DNA of 30,206 nt from an uncultured Eubacteriales bacterium (GTDB lineage Bacteria > Bacillota > Clostridia > Oscillospirales > Oscillospiraceae). This document shows, one piece after another, positions 5,838-14,332 of the stretch. Below the pieces are notes generated by a model. That model had not been told where the DNA came from and ran no database searches. It saw nothing but the letters and a program-made list of their open reading frames with translations. The stretch spans positions 1 through 30,206 of the forward strand of contig URCY01000018.1 of NCBI GenBank assembly GCA_900546415.1, given 5' to 3'. Position 1 is the first letter of the stretch, and every line of letters starts with the position of its first letter. A program made the translations under genes and the position numbers.

Positions 5838-8800
5838 GTGTACCTAAAAGAACTGATCGTTCAGGGCTTCAAATCCTTTGCCGATAAAACCGTCGTCACC
5901 TTCGGCCATGACATCACCGCGATCGTCGGACCGAACGGCAGCGGCAAGTCCAATATCTCCGACGCGATCCGCTGGGTCATGGGCGAGCAGAACAGCCGCA
6001 GCCTGCGCGGGCAGAAGATGGAGGACGTGATCTTCGGCGGAACGGAAAAGCGCGCGCAGGTCGGCTTTGCCGAGGCGACGCTGGTTCTGGATAACAGTGA
6101 CCGTTCCCTCCGCTATGATGCCGACGAGCTGCAGATCACCCGGCGTTATTACCGCAGCGGCGAGAGTGAATATTATATAAACCGGCAGTCCGTGCGTCTG
6201 CGCGACATCAACGAGATGTTCATGGACACCGGACTCGGCCGCGAGGGCTATTCCAACATTTCGCAGGGGCGCATCGACGAGATTCTCTCCGTGAAGAGCA
6301 CGGATCGCCGCGACATTTTCGAGGAGGCGGCCGGTATTTCCAAATATCGCCACCGCAAGGAGGAGACGGAGCGCCGTCTGGCGAACACCGAGGATAACCT
6401 TTTGCGCATCGGCGACAAAATTTCCGAGCTGGAGCTTCAGGTCGAGCCGCTGCGGCATCAGGCCGAGAAGGCAAAGGCCTTTCTGACCTACCGGGAGGAG
6501 CTGAAGGGGCTTGAGGTCGCGCTCTGGCTGCATACGCTCGAAAAGCTCAGCGCCACGGCGCGCAAGGCCGAGGAGGACTACCATTCCGCCGCCTTTATTT
6601 TGCAGCAGGAGCACGACAATCTCGATCAGCTCTATGTGACCGGCGAGACGCTGACCTTTGCGCTGCATAATCACGATATGAAAACCGATCAGCTCCGCGA
6701 GGAGCTGTCCAAGATCGACGCGCAGGGGCAGAGCATCGCCTCGGACATTGCCGTCCTGCGCACGAACAGCGACAACTGCATGGAGAATCTTCTGCGCGTG
6801 CGCAACGAGATGACCGAGCAGGAGAGCCGCAGCGGCAGCATCGGCGGGCAGATCGAGACGCTTCGGGCGCAGGTCGCCGAGCTGGACGGGCAGGTCGCGC
6901 AGCTGACCGAGGCGCTGAAGGCCGCCGAGGAGGAGGGACGGCATCTGGCTGAATCCTCCGAGGGCATGACGAAGCAATATCTGACCATCCGCAACGAGCA
7001 GGAGCGTCTGCGCACCGCGCTCTCCGGCAGGAGCGCCGACCGCAGCGCCGTGCAGGAGGCGCTCGCGCAGAGCGCAGAACGCCTGAAACAGCTCGATTCC
7101 GATCGGGAGACGGCGCAGAGCCGCCGCACCGAGGCCAAGGAAAAGCTTGACGCCGCGAAGCGCAAGCTCGATCAGGCCAAGGAGGACAGCACCGCCGCGC
7201 AGAACACGCTCGAGGGCTACCGCATCCGCAGCGCGTCGCGCGGGCAGCGCCGTGACGACCTGCGCAAGCAGGTGAGCGACGCGTCCGTCAAGCTGCAAAC
7301 GCTGATTTCCCGCTGCAAGCTGTTTGAAGAGATGGAGCGCGACTACGAGGGCTTTTCCAAGGCGGCGAAGGCCGTCATGCAGGAGAAAAACCGCGCGCTC
7401 AAGGGCATCCATGCGCCTGTCTCGCGCCTGATCCGCACGGACGACGCCTATACCGTCGCCATCGAGATCGCGCTTGGCGCGGCCATGCAGAACATCGTCG
7501 TGGACGATGAGGCCGCCGGTAAGGCTGCCATTCAATTCCTGAAACGCACGAACAGCGGCCGCACGACCTTCCTGCCGCTGAGCGTCATGCGCGGCAAGGC
7601 GCTCAATGAGACCGGCGTGGAGCAGTGCCGCGGCTTCGTCGGCATCGCCTCTGAGCTGGTGCGCTGCGACGAGCTTTACCGCGGCGTGATCCGCAATCTG
7701 CTCGGCAAGACTGTGATTGCCGAGGATATGGATGCTGCAATTGCAATTGCGAATCGCTATTCTCACCGATTCCGCATCGTGACGCTGGACGGGCAGGTTC
7801 TGAACGCCGGCGGCTCGATGACAGGCGGTTCGGTGAATAAAAACGCCGGCATCCTCTCCCGCGCGAACGAGCTGGAGCGGCTGCACCGGCAGCAGCGCGA
7901 GGCGCAGGCCGGTCTGGAAAAGCTGAAAACCGACCTGAGCGAGGCCGAACGCCTTGCGCAGGAGGTGGAATACGAGCGCTCCGTGGAGGAGGCGCGTCTG
8001 CGCACCGCGCAGGACGAGGCGCTGCGTCTCGAGGGCGAATGGAAGCAGTATTCCGTGCTCTATTCGGCCATCGACGAGGCCATCGGGAGCGCCGACCGCG
8101 AGCGCACGGCGCTGCAGCAGCGCGTCGCGTCAGACGAAAACCGCGAAAGGACGCTCACGGCGCAGCTTGAGGAGCTGCAAGAAAAAATCGCACACTCCGA
8201 GCAGGAGCTGAGCGCCGTCTCCGACGGGCAGAGCGCCGCCGCCGAGCAGAGCAACCGGCTCGGTCAGCGCATGACCGGGCTGCGTGCGGAGCTTTCGGCC
8301 GCCGAGGCCGAGCGTGCCTCCGCGACGGCGTCCGTTGCGCACCTGACGCAGCTCGCCGCGTCCATGCAGGGCGACCGGGAGCAGAAGCAGGCGCTCATCG
8401 CGTCGTATGAGGCCGAAAATAAGCGCATTGTCGGCCAGATCACAGAGCGCGAGCAGGCTATGGCCGACTGCACGGCGCGGGGCGAGGCGCAGCGCGAGGC
8501 GCTGAAGAACGAGCTGGCCGAGCGCGCTTCCGTTGAGGCGCGCCGCACGCAGAACGAGAAGGAGGCGCAGAACAAGAGCCGCGAGATCCTCAACATGGAG
8601 CGCGAGAGCGCCCGCCTCGACGCGCGGAAGAACGCCGCCGAGATGGAGGAAAAGCAGATCATTGACAAGCTCTGGGAGAGCTACGAGCTGACGCGCTCGA
8701 CCGCGCCGGAGGCCGCCGCCGAGATCGAAAACGTCGGCGCGGCGCAGAAGCGCGCGGCGGAGCTGAAGCGAAAGATCTCTGCGCTCGGCACGCCGAACCT

Positions 8801-9416
8801 CGGCGCGATCGACGAGTTCGCGCGCGTCAACGAGCGCTATACCTATCTGACCGAGCAGCGCGACGACGTTCTGACCTCGAAAAAGGAGCTGGAACACATC
8901 GTTGCGGATATCGTCACACAGATGACGGAAATTTTTACGACGGAATTCGCCAAGATCAACACCTATTTCGGCCAGACCTTCACGGAGATGTTCCGCGGCG
9001 GCAAGGCCTCGCTCGAGCTGGAGGATCCCGCGGCGCCGCTGACCTGCGGCATCGAGATCCGGGTCCAGCCGCCCGGCAAGCAGCTCAAAACGATCACGCT
9101 GCTCTCCGGCGGCGAGAAGGCGTTCGTGGCCATTGCGCTGTATTTCGCAATTTTGAAGGTTCGCCCGACGCCGTTCTGTATGCTCGACGAGATCGACGCC
9201 GCGCTGGACGACGGCAACGTCGAGCGCTTCGCCGGTTATATCCGCGGGTTCTGCGGCAAGACGCAGTTCATCGTCATCACGCACCGCCGCGGCACGATGG
9301 AGGCGGCGGACATGCTCTATGGTGTGACCATGCAGGAGCAGGGCATTTCTAAAATTCTTCAGTTGGATCTGAACCGTATGGAAGAAAATCTGGGACTCAT
9401 TTCGGAGGCAAAGTAA
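5838..9416 (+). CDS. smc: Chromosome segregation/condensation ATPase SMC
   Basis: A 1192-residue protein, the normal length for bacterial SMC, which forms a ring-shaped dimer with ScpA/ScpB and organises the chromosome. Walker A is GPNGSGKSN at residues 31-39. Long, charged Ala/Glu/Arg-rich coiled coils occupy about 170-510 and 670-1020. The hinge lies near 520-660 with the glycine-rich end GGSMTGGS. The ABC signature LSGGEK is near 1089-1094 and Walker B MLDEIDAALDD starts near 1115. The start is GTG 5838, with AAGGAG about 11 nt upstream; the N-terminus MYLKELIVQGFKSFADKT matches the family. It is the first gene of an eight-gene operon. scpA/scpB and rnc are not in the window. The stop is one base before ftsY. 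Confidence 0.98.
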   Translation: MYLKELIVQGFKSFADKTVVTFGHDITAIVGPNGSGKSNISDAIRWVMGEQNSRSLRGQKMEDVIFGGTEKRAQVGFAEATLVLDNSDRSLRYDADELQITRRYYRSGESEYYINRQSVRLRDINEMFMDTGLGREGYSNISQGRIDEILSVKSTDRRDIFEEAAGISKYRHRKEETERRLANTEDNLLRIGDKISELELQVEPLRHQAEKAKAFLTYREELKGLEVALWLHTLEKLSATARKAEEDYHSAAFILQQEHDNLDQLYVTGETLTFALHNHDMKTDQLREELSKIDAQGQSIASDIAVLRTNSDNCMENLLRVRNEMTEQESRSGSIGGQIETLRAQVAELDGQVAQLTEALKAAEEEGRHLAESSEGMTKQYLTIRNEQERLRTALSGRSADRSAVQEALAQSAERLKQLDSDRETAQSRRTEAKEKLDAAKRKLDQAKEDSTAAQNTLEGYRIRSASRGQRRDDLRKQVSDASVKLQTLISRCKLFEEMERDYEGFSKAAKAVMQEKNRALKGIHAPVSRLIRTDDAYTVAIEIALGAAMQNIVVDDEAAGKAAIQFLKRTNSGRTTFLPLSVMRGKALNETGVEQCRGFVGIASELVRCDELYRGVIRNLLGKTVIAEDMDAAIAIANRYSHRFRIVTLDGQVLNAGGSMTGGSVNKNAGILSRANELERLHRQQREAQAGLEKLKTDLSEAERLAQEVEYERSVEEARLRTAQDEALRLEGEWKQYSVLYSAIDEAIGSADRERTALQQRVASDENRERTLTAQLEELQEKIAHSEQELSAVSDGQSAAAEQSNRLGQRMTGLRAELSAAEAERASATASVAHLTQLAASMQGDREQKQALIASYEAENKRIVGQITEREQAMADCTARGEAQREALKNELAERASVEARRTQNEKEAQNKSREILNMERESARLDARKNAAEMEEKQIIDKLWESYELTRSTAPEAAAEIENVGAAQKRAAELKRKISALGTPNLGAIDEFARVNERYTYLTEQRDDVLTSKKELEHIVADIVTQMTEIFTTEFAKINTYFGQTFTEMFRGGKASLELEDPAAPLTCGIEIRVQPPGKQLKTITLLSGGEKAFVAIALYFAILKVRPTPFCMLDEIDAALDDGNVERFAGYIRGFCGKTQFIVITHRRGTMEAADMLYGVTMQEQGISKILQLDLNRMEENLGLISEAK

Positions 9417-9417
9417 C

Positions 9418-10323
<906 letters not shown>

Positions 10324-10338
10324 ATCGGGAGGCGCGGA

Positions 10339-10947
10339 ATGAAGATCGTCCTTGCAAGCAATAATGAACATAAGCTTCGGGAGCTTCGCGCGATCCTCTC
10401 CGACCTCGGCATGGACGTCGTGCCGATGCGGGAGCTGGACATCCACATCGAGCCGGACGAAAACGGCGCAAGCTTTGAGGAGAATTCCTATATCAAGGCC
10501 AAAACCATCCTCGACGTCTGCCATATGCCGACCATTGCGGACGATTCCGGCCTGATGGTCGATGCGCTGAACGGCGAACCGGGGATCTATTCGGCGCGCT
10601 TCGGCGGCGCACGCAACAAGACCGACCGCGACCGTCTGCAATATCTGCTCGAGCGGATGCAGGGCGTGCCGCAGGAGCGGCGCACCGCAAAATTTGTCAG
10701 CGTCATCACGCTGTTGACGCCGGACGGACGGCAGGTCACGGCGCGCGGCGAATGTCCGGGGCGCATCCTCACCGAGCCGCACGGCGAAAACGGCTTCGGC
10801 TATGACCCGGTGTTTTATGTGCCCGAGCAGGGCTGCACCTTTGCCGAGCTTCCGGCAGCGGAAAAAAATCGGATTTCTCACCGTGCAAGGGCGCTAGCCG
10901 CCTTTGCCGAGAAGGTAAAAAAGGAGAACCTGTATGTTAACGAGTAA
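10339..10947 (+). CDS. rdgB: Non-canonical purine NTP pyrophosphatase (RdgB/HAM1)
   Basis: A 202-residue enzyme of the RdgB/HAM1 family that hydrolyses dITP/ITP and XTP to monophosphates plus pyrophosphate, keeping deaminated bases out of nucleic acids. The family marks are the N-terminal SNNEHK (residues 7-12), DDSGL in the middle, YSARFGG, and GFGYDPVF near the C-terminus. The ATG at 10339 follows GGAGG with short spacing, 15 nt after ftsY. Its last 14 bases overlap the start of yhbY. All key residues appear present. Confidence 0.96.
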   Translation: MKIVLASNNEHKLRELRAILSDLGMDVVPMRELDIHIEPDENGASFEENSYIKAKTILDVCHMPTIADDSGLMVDALNGEPGIYSARFGGARNKTDRDRLQYLLERMQGVPQERRTAKFVSVITLLTPDGRQVTARGECPGRILTEPHGENGFGYDPVFYVPEQGCTFAELPAAEKNRISHRARALAAFAEKVKKENLYVNE

Positions 10948-11389
10948 ACAGAGAGCCGAGCTGCGCGCAGAGGCCAACACGCTCGAGACGACCCTGATGG
11001 TCGGCAAGGGCGGCGTGACGGAGCAAGTCCTGTCCGAGGCGCGGACGCAGCTCGAGGCGCGCGAGCTGGTCAAGGGACGCGTGCTCGAGACGGCGCTGCT
11101 TTCGGCCAGAGAGGCCAGTGACGCCATTTGCACGGGCATCGGCGCGGAGGGCATCGCCTGCGTCGGTTCAAAATTTGTGATCTATCGCCGGTCGGAGAAG
11201 AAGGCGCAGGAGACCGCGCAGAAGGCGCGTGCCGAGAAGAAAACGCACTCCAACCCGGTTCGGCGCGGCGCGCAGCAGCGCCGCAAGGCCGCGCGCGAGG
11301 AGCGCGAGCGCCGCAACGAGTTCTTCCGTCAGTCCGCGATTCAGGCGGCGATCGAGAAGCGCATCGAGCAGGCGAACAAAAAGAAATAA
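10934..11389 (+). CDS. yhbY: YhbY/CRM-domain ribosome-associated RNA-binding protein
   Basis: A 151-residue protein. Residues 1-~90 form a CRS1-YhbY (CRM) domain with the characteristic VGKGGVTEQV loop, where YhbY proteins carry a GxxG RNA-binding motif, and the final VGSKFVIYRR strand. YhbY associates with pre-50S ribosomes in E. coli. The C-terminal ~60 residues are a highly basic, Arg/Lys/Glu-rich extension not present in the ~97-residue E. coli protein; such tails occur in Clostridia and may bind RNA. The start ATG has AAAGGAG upstream and overlaps rdgB by 14 bases, so the two are translationally coupled. Confidence 0.9.
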   Translation: MLTSKQRAELRAEANTLETTLMVGKGGVTEQVLSEARTQLEARELVKGRVLETALLSAREASDAICTGIGAEGIACVGSKFVIYRRSEKKAQETAQKARAEKKTHSNPVRRGAQQRRKAAREERERRNEFFRQSAIQAAIEKRIEQANKKK

Positions 11390-11413
11390 AAAACAGAGAA
11401 AAGGGGGCGCGAC

Positions 11414-12604
11414 ATGGCACGCATCGGCATTTTCGGCGGAAGCTTCGATCCGCCGCATCTCGGACACCGCATGGCGGTCAGTGAATTTCAAAAGCTTTTA
11501 GAGCTGGATCGGGTGCTCGTCGTGCCCGATGCCGTTCCGCCGCACAAGGCGCTCTCCGCGCTCTCGCCTGACGCGCAGACGCGGCTTCGCCTGACGCGGC
11601 TTGCGATGCGGGAGCTTCCGTTCGCGGAGGTCAGCGATATCGAGCTGCGGCGCGGGGGCACGAGCTACACCGTCGACACCCTGCGCAGCCTGCGCGCGCA
11701 GCATCCGCATGACGAGCTGTTTCTGCTCATGGGGACGGATATGCTGCTGTCCTTTGAAAAATGGCACGCCCCGCGCGAGATCGCTTCCATGGCGACCCTT
11801 GCCGTTGCGCATCGCAGTGACGACCGCGCCGAGGAGCTTCGCGCCTGCGCCGAGCGGCTGCAGGCCGGGCTGGGCGCGCGGGTCGTTCTGGTTGAAAACA
11901 AGTTTGTGCCGTATTCTTCAACGTCCGTGCGGGCCATGCTGGCCTTCGGCTGCGCGGAGGACTATGTCTCACCCGAGGTGCTTGAGTCGATCCGCTCCGA
12001 AGGGCTTTACGGCGTGGGCGCAGACTTCAGAAGGCTGCCCTTTGAGCGTCTGCAAACGGTCAGCCTTGCGCTGCACAACCCCAAGCGTGTGCCGCATGTG
12101 ATCGGATGCAGCCAGACGGCCGAGCGCCTTGCGCTGCAATACGGTGCGAATCCGGTCGATGCCAAACGCGCCGGAATTCTGCACGACGTGACGAAGGCGC
12201 TCACTGGAACGGAACAGTTGAAATTATGCGAAAGCTATGGTATAATTCTGAATCATTTTGAACAGAACCATCCGAAGCTGCTCCATGCCAAGACCGGCGC
12301 GACGATCGCGCGTGCGGTCTTTGGCGAGAACGACGCGGTCTACCGCGCGATCTATTGGCACACGACCGGCACGACCGGGATGCACACGCTCGACAAGATC
12401 GTCTATCTGGCCGATTATATGGAGCCGAACCGGGACTTCCCGGGCGTTGACGAGCTGCGCGCGCTGGTCGCGCAGTCGCTTGACGCGGGGATGCTCTGCG
12501 GCCTGCGGATGTCCGTTGAGCAGCTCCGCGCGCGCGGCAGTGAGGTCGACCCGAACTCGCAGGCGGCTCTGCGCGAATTGGAAGAAAGGAATCATACGAC
12601 ATGA
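11414..12604 (+). CDS. nadD: Fusion of nicotinate-nucleotide adenylyltransferase (NadD) and YqeK HD phosphohydrolase
   Basis: One 396-residue reading frame with two enzymes. Residues 1-~200 are NadD, which makes deamido-NAD+ from nicotinate mononucleotide and ATP: GSFDPPHLGH (9-18) is the nucleotidyltransferase motif and YSSTSVR (167-173) the second one. Residues ~207-396 are YqeK, a symmetrical Ap4A hydrolase of the HD superfamily. The metal ligands appear intact: His228, His257-Asp258, His291, His316, Asp334. In many Firmicutes these are two adjacent genes; here they are joined with no stop or start between them. The start has AGGGGG six bases upstream. The stop overlaps the LCP gene start in an ATGA. 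No frame disruption was noticed across the junction. Confidence 0.93.
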   Translation: MARIGIFGGSFDPPHLGHRMAVSEFQKLLELDRVLVVPDAVPPHKALSALSPDAQTRLRLTRLAMRELPFAEVSDIELRRGGTSYTVDTLRSLRAQHPHDELFLLMGTDMLLSFEKWHAPREIASMATLAVAHRSDDRAEELRACAERLQAGLGARVVLVENKFVPYSSTSVRAMLAFGCAEDYVSPEVLESIRSEGLYGVGADFRRLPFERLQTVSLALHNPKRVPHVIGCSQTAERLALQYGANPVDAKRAGILHDVTKALTGTEQLKLCESYGIILNHFEQNHPKLLHAKTGATIARAVFGENDAVYRAIYWHTTGTTGMHTLDKIVYLADYMEPNRDFPGVDELRALVAQSLDAGMLCGLRMSVEQLRARGSEVDPNSQAALRELEERNHTT

Positions 12605-13947
12605 AGCTATTTGGCAACCAAAAGCGTCAGCGCACCCCGGCCGCCCGGCCGGAGGAGGAGACGCCGCAAAACGAGCCGATCGTGCAGGAGCACGCTCCGT
12701 CGCGTGAGCCGACTGATTTTGCCGTTCCTGCGCCGCAGCCCAAGGCGAAGACGAATAAGAAGTCCGGACAGGGAAAACAGGATCACACCTCGGCCAAGAG
12801 CATGGCCGTCCTGCTGGCGGCGCTGGCGCTGTTTGTGACGACGGCGCTGATGTGCTTTTACCTGATCGAGAAGAGCGGACAGCCCTATGAGCTGCCGGAG
12901 CAGCTGTCGAACAACGCCAAGGTCGACTATGTGGTCAACTCCCAGCCGAGCACGCTTGAAACGGTCAAGGAGAAGGATCCGGACGCACCGACGGGCGTCA
13001 ACAATTCCGTGATCCTCAACACGCTGCTCGTCAGCCTTGACGAAACGACCTACCGCACCGAATCCGTTATGCTGATGAGCGTCAATCTGGACGATTACTC
13101 CGTCTCGCTCGTCAGCCTGCCGCGCGACACCTATATCTCGGGCAATTATGAGAATAGCACCATCAACGACATTTACCGCGAGAAGGATGACGGCAAGGGA
13201 CGCGGCATCCGCGCCCTGCAGGAGGCCGTGGAGGGTATGGTCGGCTTCAAGATCGATTATCACTACGTCGTCACGCAGGAGACGCTGACCAATGCGCTCG
13301 ACGCGATCGACGGCCTGCGCTTCCGCGTGCCGAGGCTGGACTTCTGCGCGCTGGACTCCGGCACGCGCAAGATGGACGGCGAGGACGCCATTCAGCTCTT
13401 CACCTATGACCCGGATTATTATGACATCGACCTCGAGGGGCCGGACACGCAGCGCAAATTTCTGCTCTCGCTGATGAGCGAGCTGATCGCCACGAACGAT
13501 GAGGGCGAGATGAAGTCCCGCGCGCAGGCCGTGCTCAACAACGCCGAGACGAACGTCGACGAGGACACGCTGCTGTATTTCTTCAAGAAGCTGACGCGCA
13601 AGTCCTTTGACGATGCCTACAGCGCGACCATGCCCGGCGAGATCATCACGCTCGGCGAGGACGAAGGACTCGACTACACGGTCGAATACTATCAGGTCTC
13701 TCAGGAGGACGCCGTTTCGGTTCTGAACGAGTATTTCAATCCGTTGGAAAAGGCGCTGACGGTCTTTAACATCAATTTCCGCCAGAAGTCCGGCCTGAGC
13801 ACGGACGGCGAATATCAGGAATACGGCTTCCACAATCATAACAACGGCAGCCATAACGGCGGCAGCACGACCAAGCCGACCACCGAGGCGACCACGGCCG
13901 AACCGACAAGTCCGGCCCCCACGGACGCTCCGGTTGAAAATCCGTAA
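12601..13947 (+). CDS. LCP (LytR-CpsA-Psr) family protein with atypical active-site region
   Basis: A 448-residue type II membrane protein: basic/proline-rich cytoplasmic tail (1-~65), one helix (67-89), external LCP domain (~135-345) and a low-complexity Thr/Pro/Gly/His tail (~400-448). LCP enzymes usually transfer undecaprenyl-linked polymers to peptidoglycan. The LPRDTY block (residues 173-178) is intact. RTES at 152-155 replaces the usual R-[ST]-D-[ST]. The conserved YxRxR segment is replaced by a stretch rich in Asp/Tyr (FTYDPDYYDIDLEG, 267-280) with no Arg pair, followed by TQRKFL. Activity may be changed or lost, or the motif displaced. It overlaps the nadD-yqeK stop (ATGA) and is followed after 22 nt by rsfS; the nadD-LCP-rsfS order is common in Clostridia. 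Confidence 0.82.
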   Translation: MKLFGNQKRQRTPAARPEEETPQNEPIVQEHAPSREPTDFAVPAPQPKAKTNKKSGQGKQDHTSAKSMAVLLAALALFVTTALMCFYLIEKSGQPYELPEQLSNNAKVDYVVNSQPSTLETVKEKDPDAPTGVNNSVILNTLLVSLDETTYRTESVMLMSVNLDDYSVSLVSLPRDTYISGNYENSTINDIYREKDDGKGRGIRALQEAVEGMVGFKIDYHYVVTQETLTNALDAIDGLRFRVPRLDFCALDSGTRKMDGEDAIQLFTYDPDYYDIDLEGPDTQRKFLLSLMSELIATNDEGEMKSRAQAVLNNAETNVDEDTLLYFFKKLTRKSFDDAYSATMPGEIITLGEDEGLDYTVEYYQVSQEDAVSVLNEYFNPLEKALTVFNINFRQKSGLSTDGEYQEYGFHNHNNGSHNGGSTTKPTTEATTAEPTSPAPTDAPVENP

Positions 13948-13969
13948 AAAAGCAGGAAGGAGAAAAAAT

Positions 13970-14332
13970 ATGAACACACCGAAAGAGATCGCCCTGCGCG
14001 CGGCGAAGGTTCTCGACGACCGCAAGGGTCTGGGGATCAAGCTGCTGGAGGTCACGGACGTGACCAGCATTGCGGATTATTTTCTGATCTGCACCGGCAC
14101 CTCCAGCACGCACGTCAAGACCCTCTGCGACAGCGTCGAGGCGGCTGTTGCAGACGAGCTGAACGAGCCGCTGCTCCACCGCGAGGGACATCGCGGCGGC
14201 AGCTGGGTGCTGCTCGATTTTGGCTGCCTTGTGGTGCACGTTTTCACCAACGAGGCGCGCGCATTCTATGATCTGGAGCATCTTTGGAACGATGCGACGG
14301 AAATTCCCATGAAATTCGAGGCCGAAGCATGA
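13970..14332 (+). CDS. rsfS: Ribosome silencing factor RsfS
   Basis: A 120-residue RsfS/YbeB/Iojap protein that binds ribosomal protein L14 and blocks 30S-50S joining under starvation. Family marks: ITSIADYFLICTG-like segment (here VTSIADYFLICTG), SSTHVKTL, and GSWVLLDFGCLVVHVF near the C-terminus. The start is the ATG at 13970, preceded by AAGGAG. An upstream ATG at 13934 would overlap the LCP gene and adds only a basic 12-residue tail. The stop overlaps the leuS start in an ATGA. RsfS next to nadD is a very common arrangement. Confidence 0.96.
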   Translation: MNTPKEIALRAAKVLDDRKGLGIKLLEVTDVTSIADYFLICTGTSSTHVKTLCDSVEAAVADELNEPLLHREGHRGGSWVLLDFGCLVVHVFTNEARAFYDLEHLWNDATEIPMKFEAEA

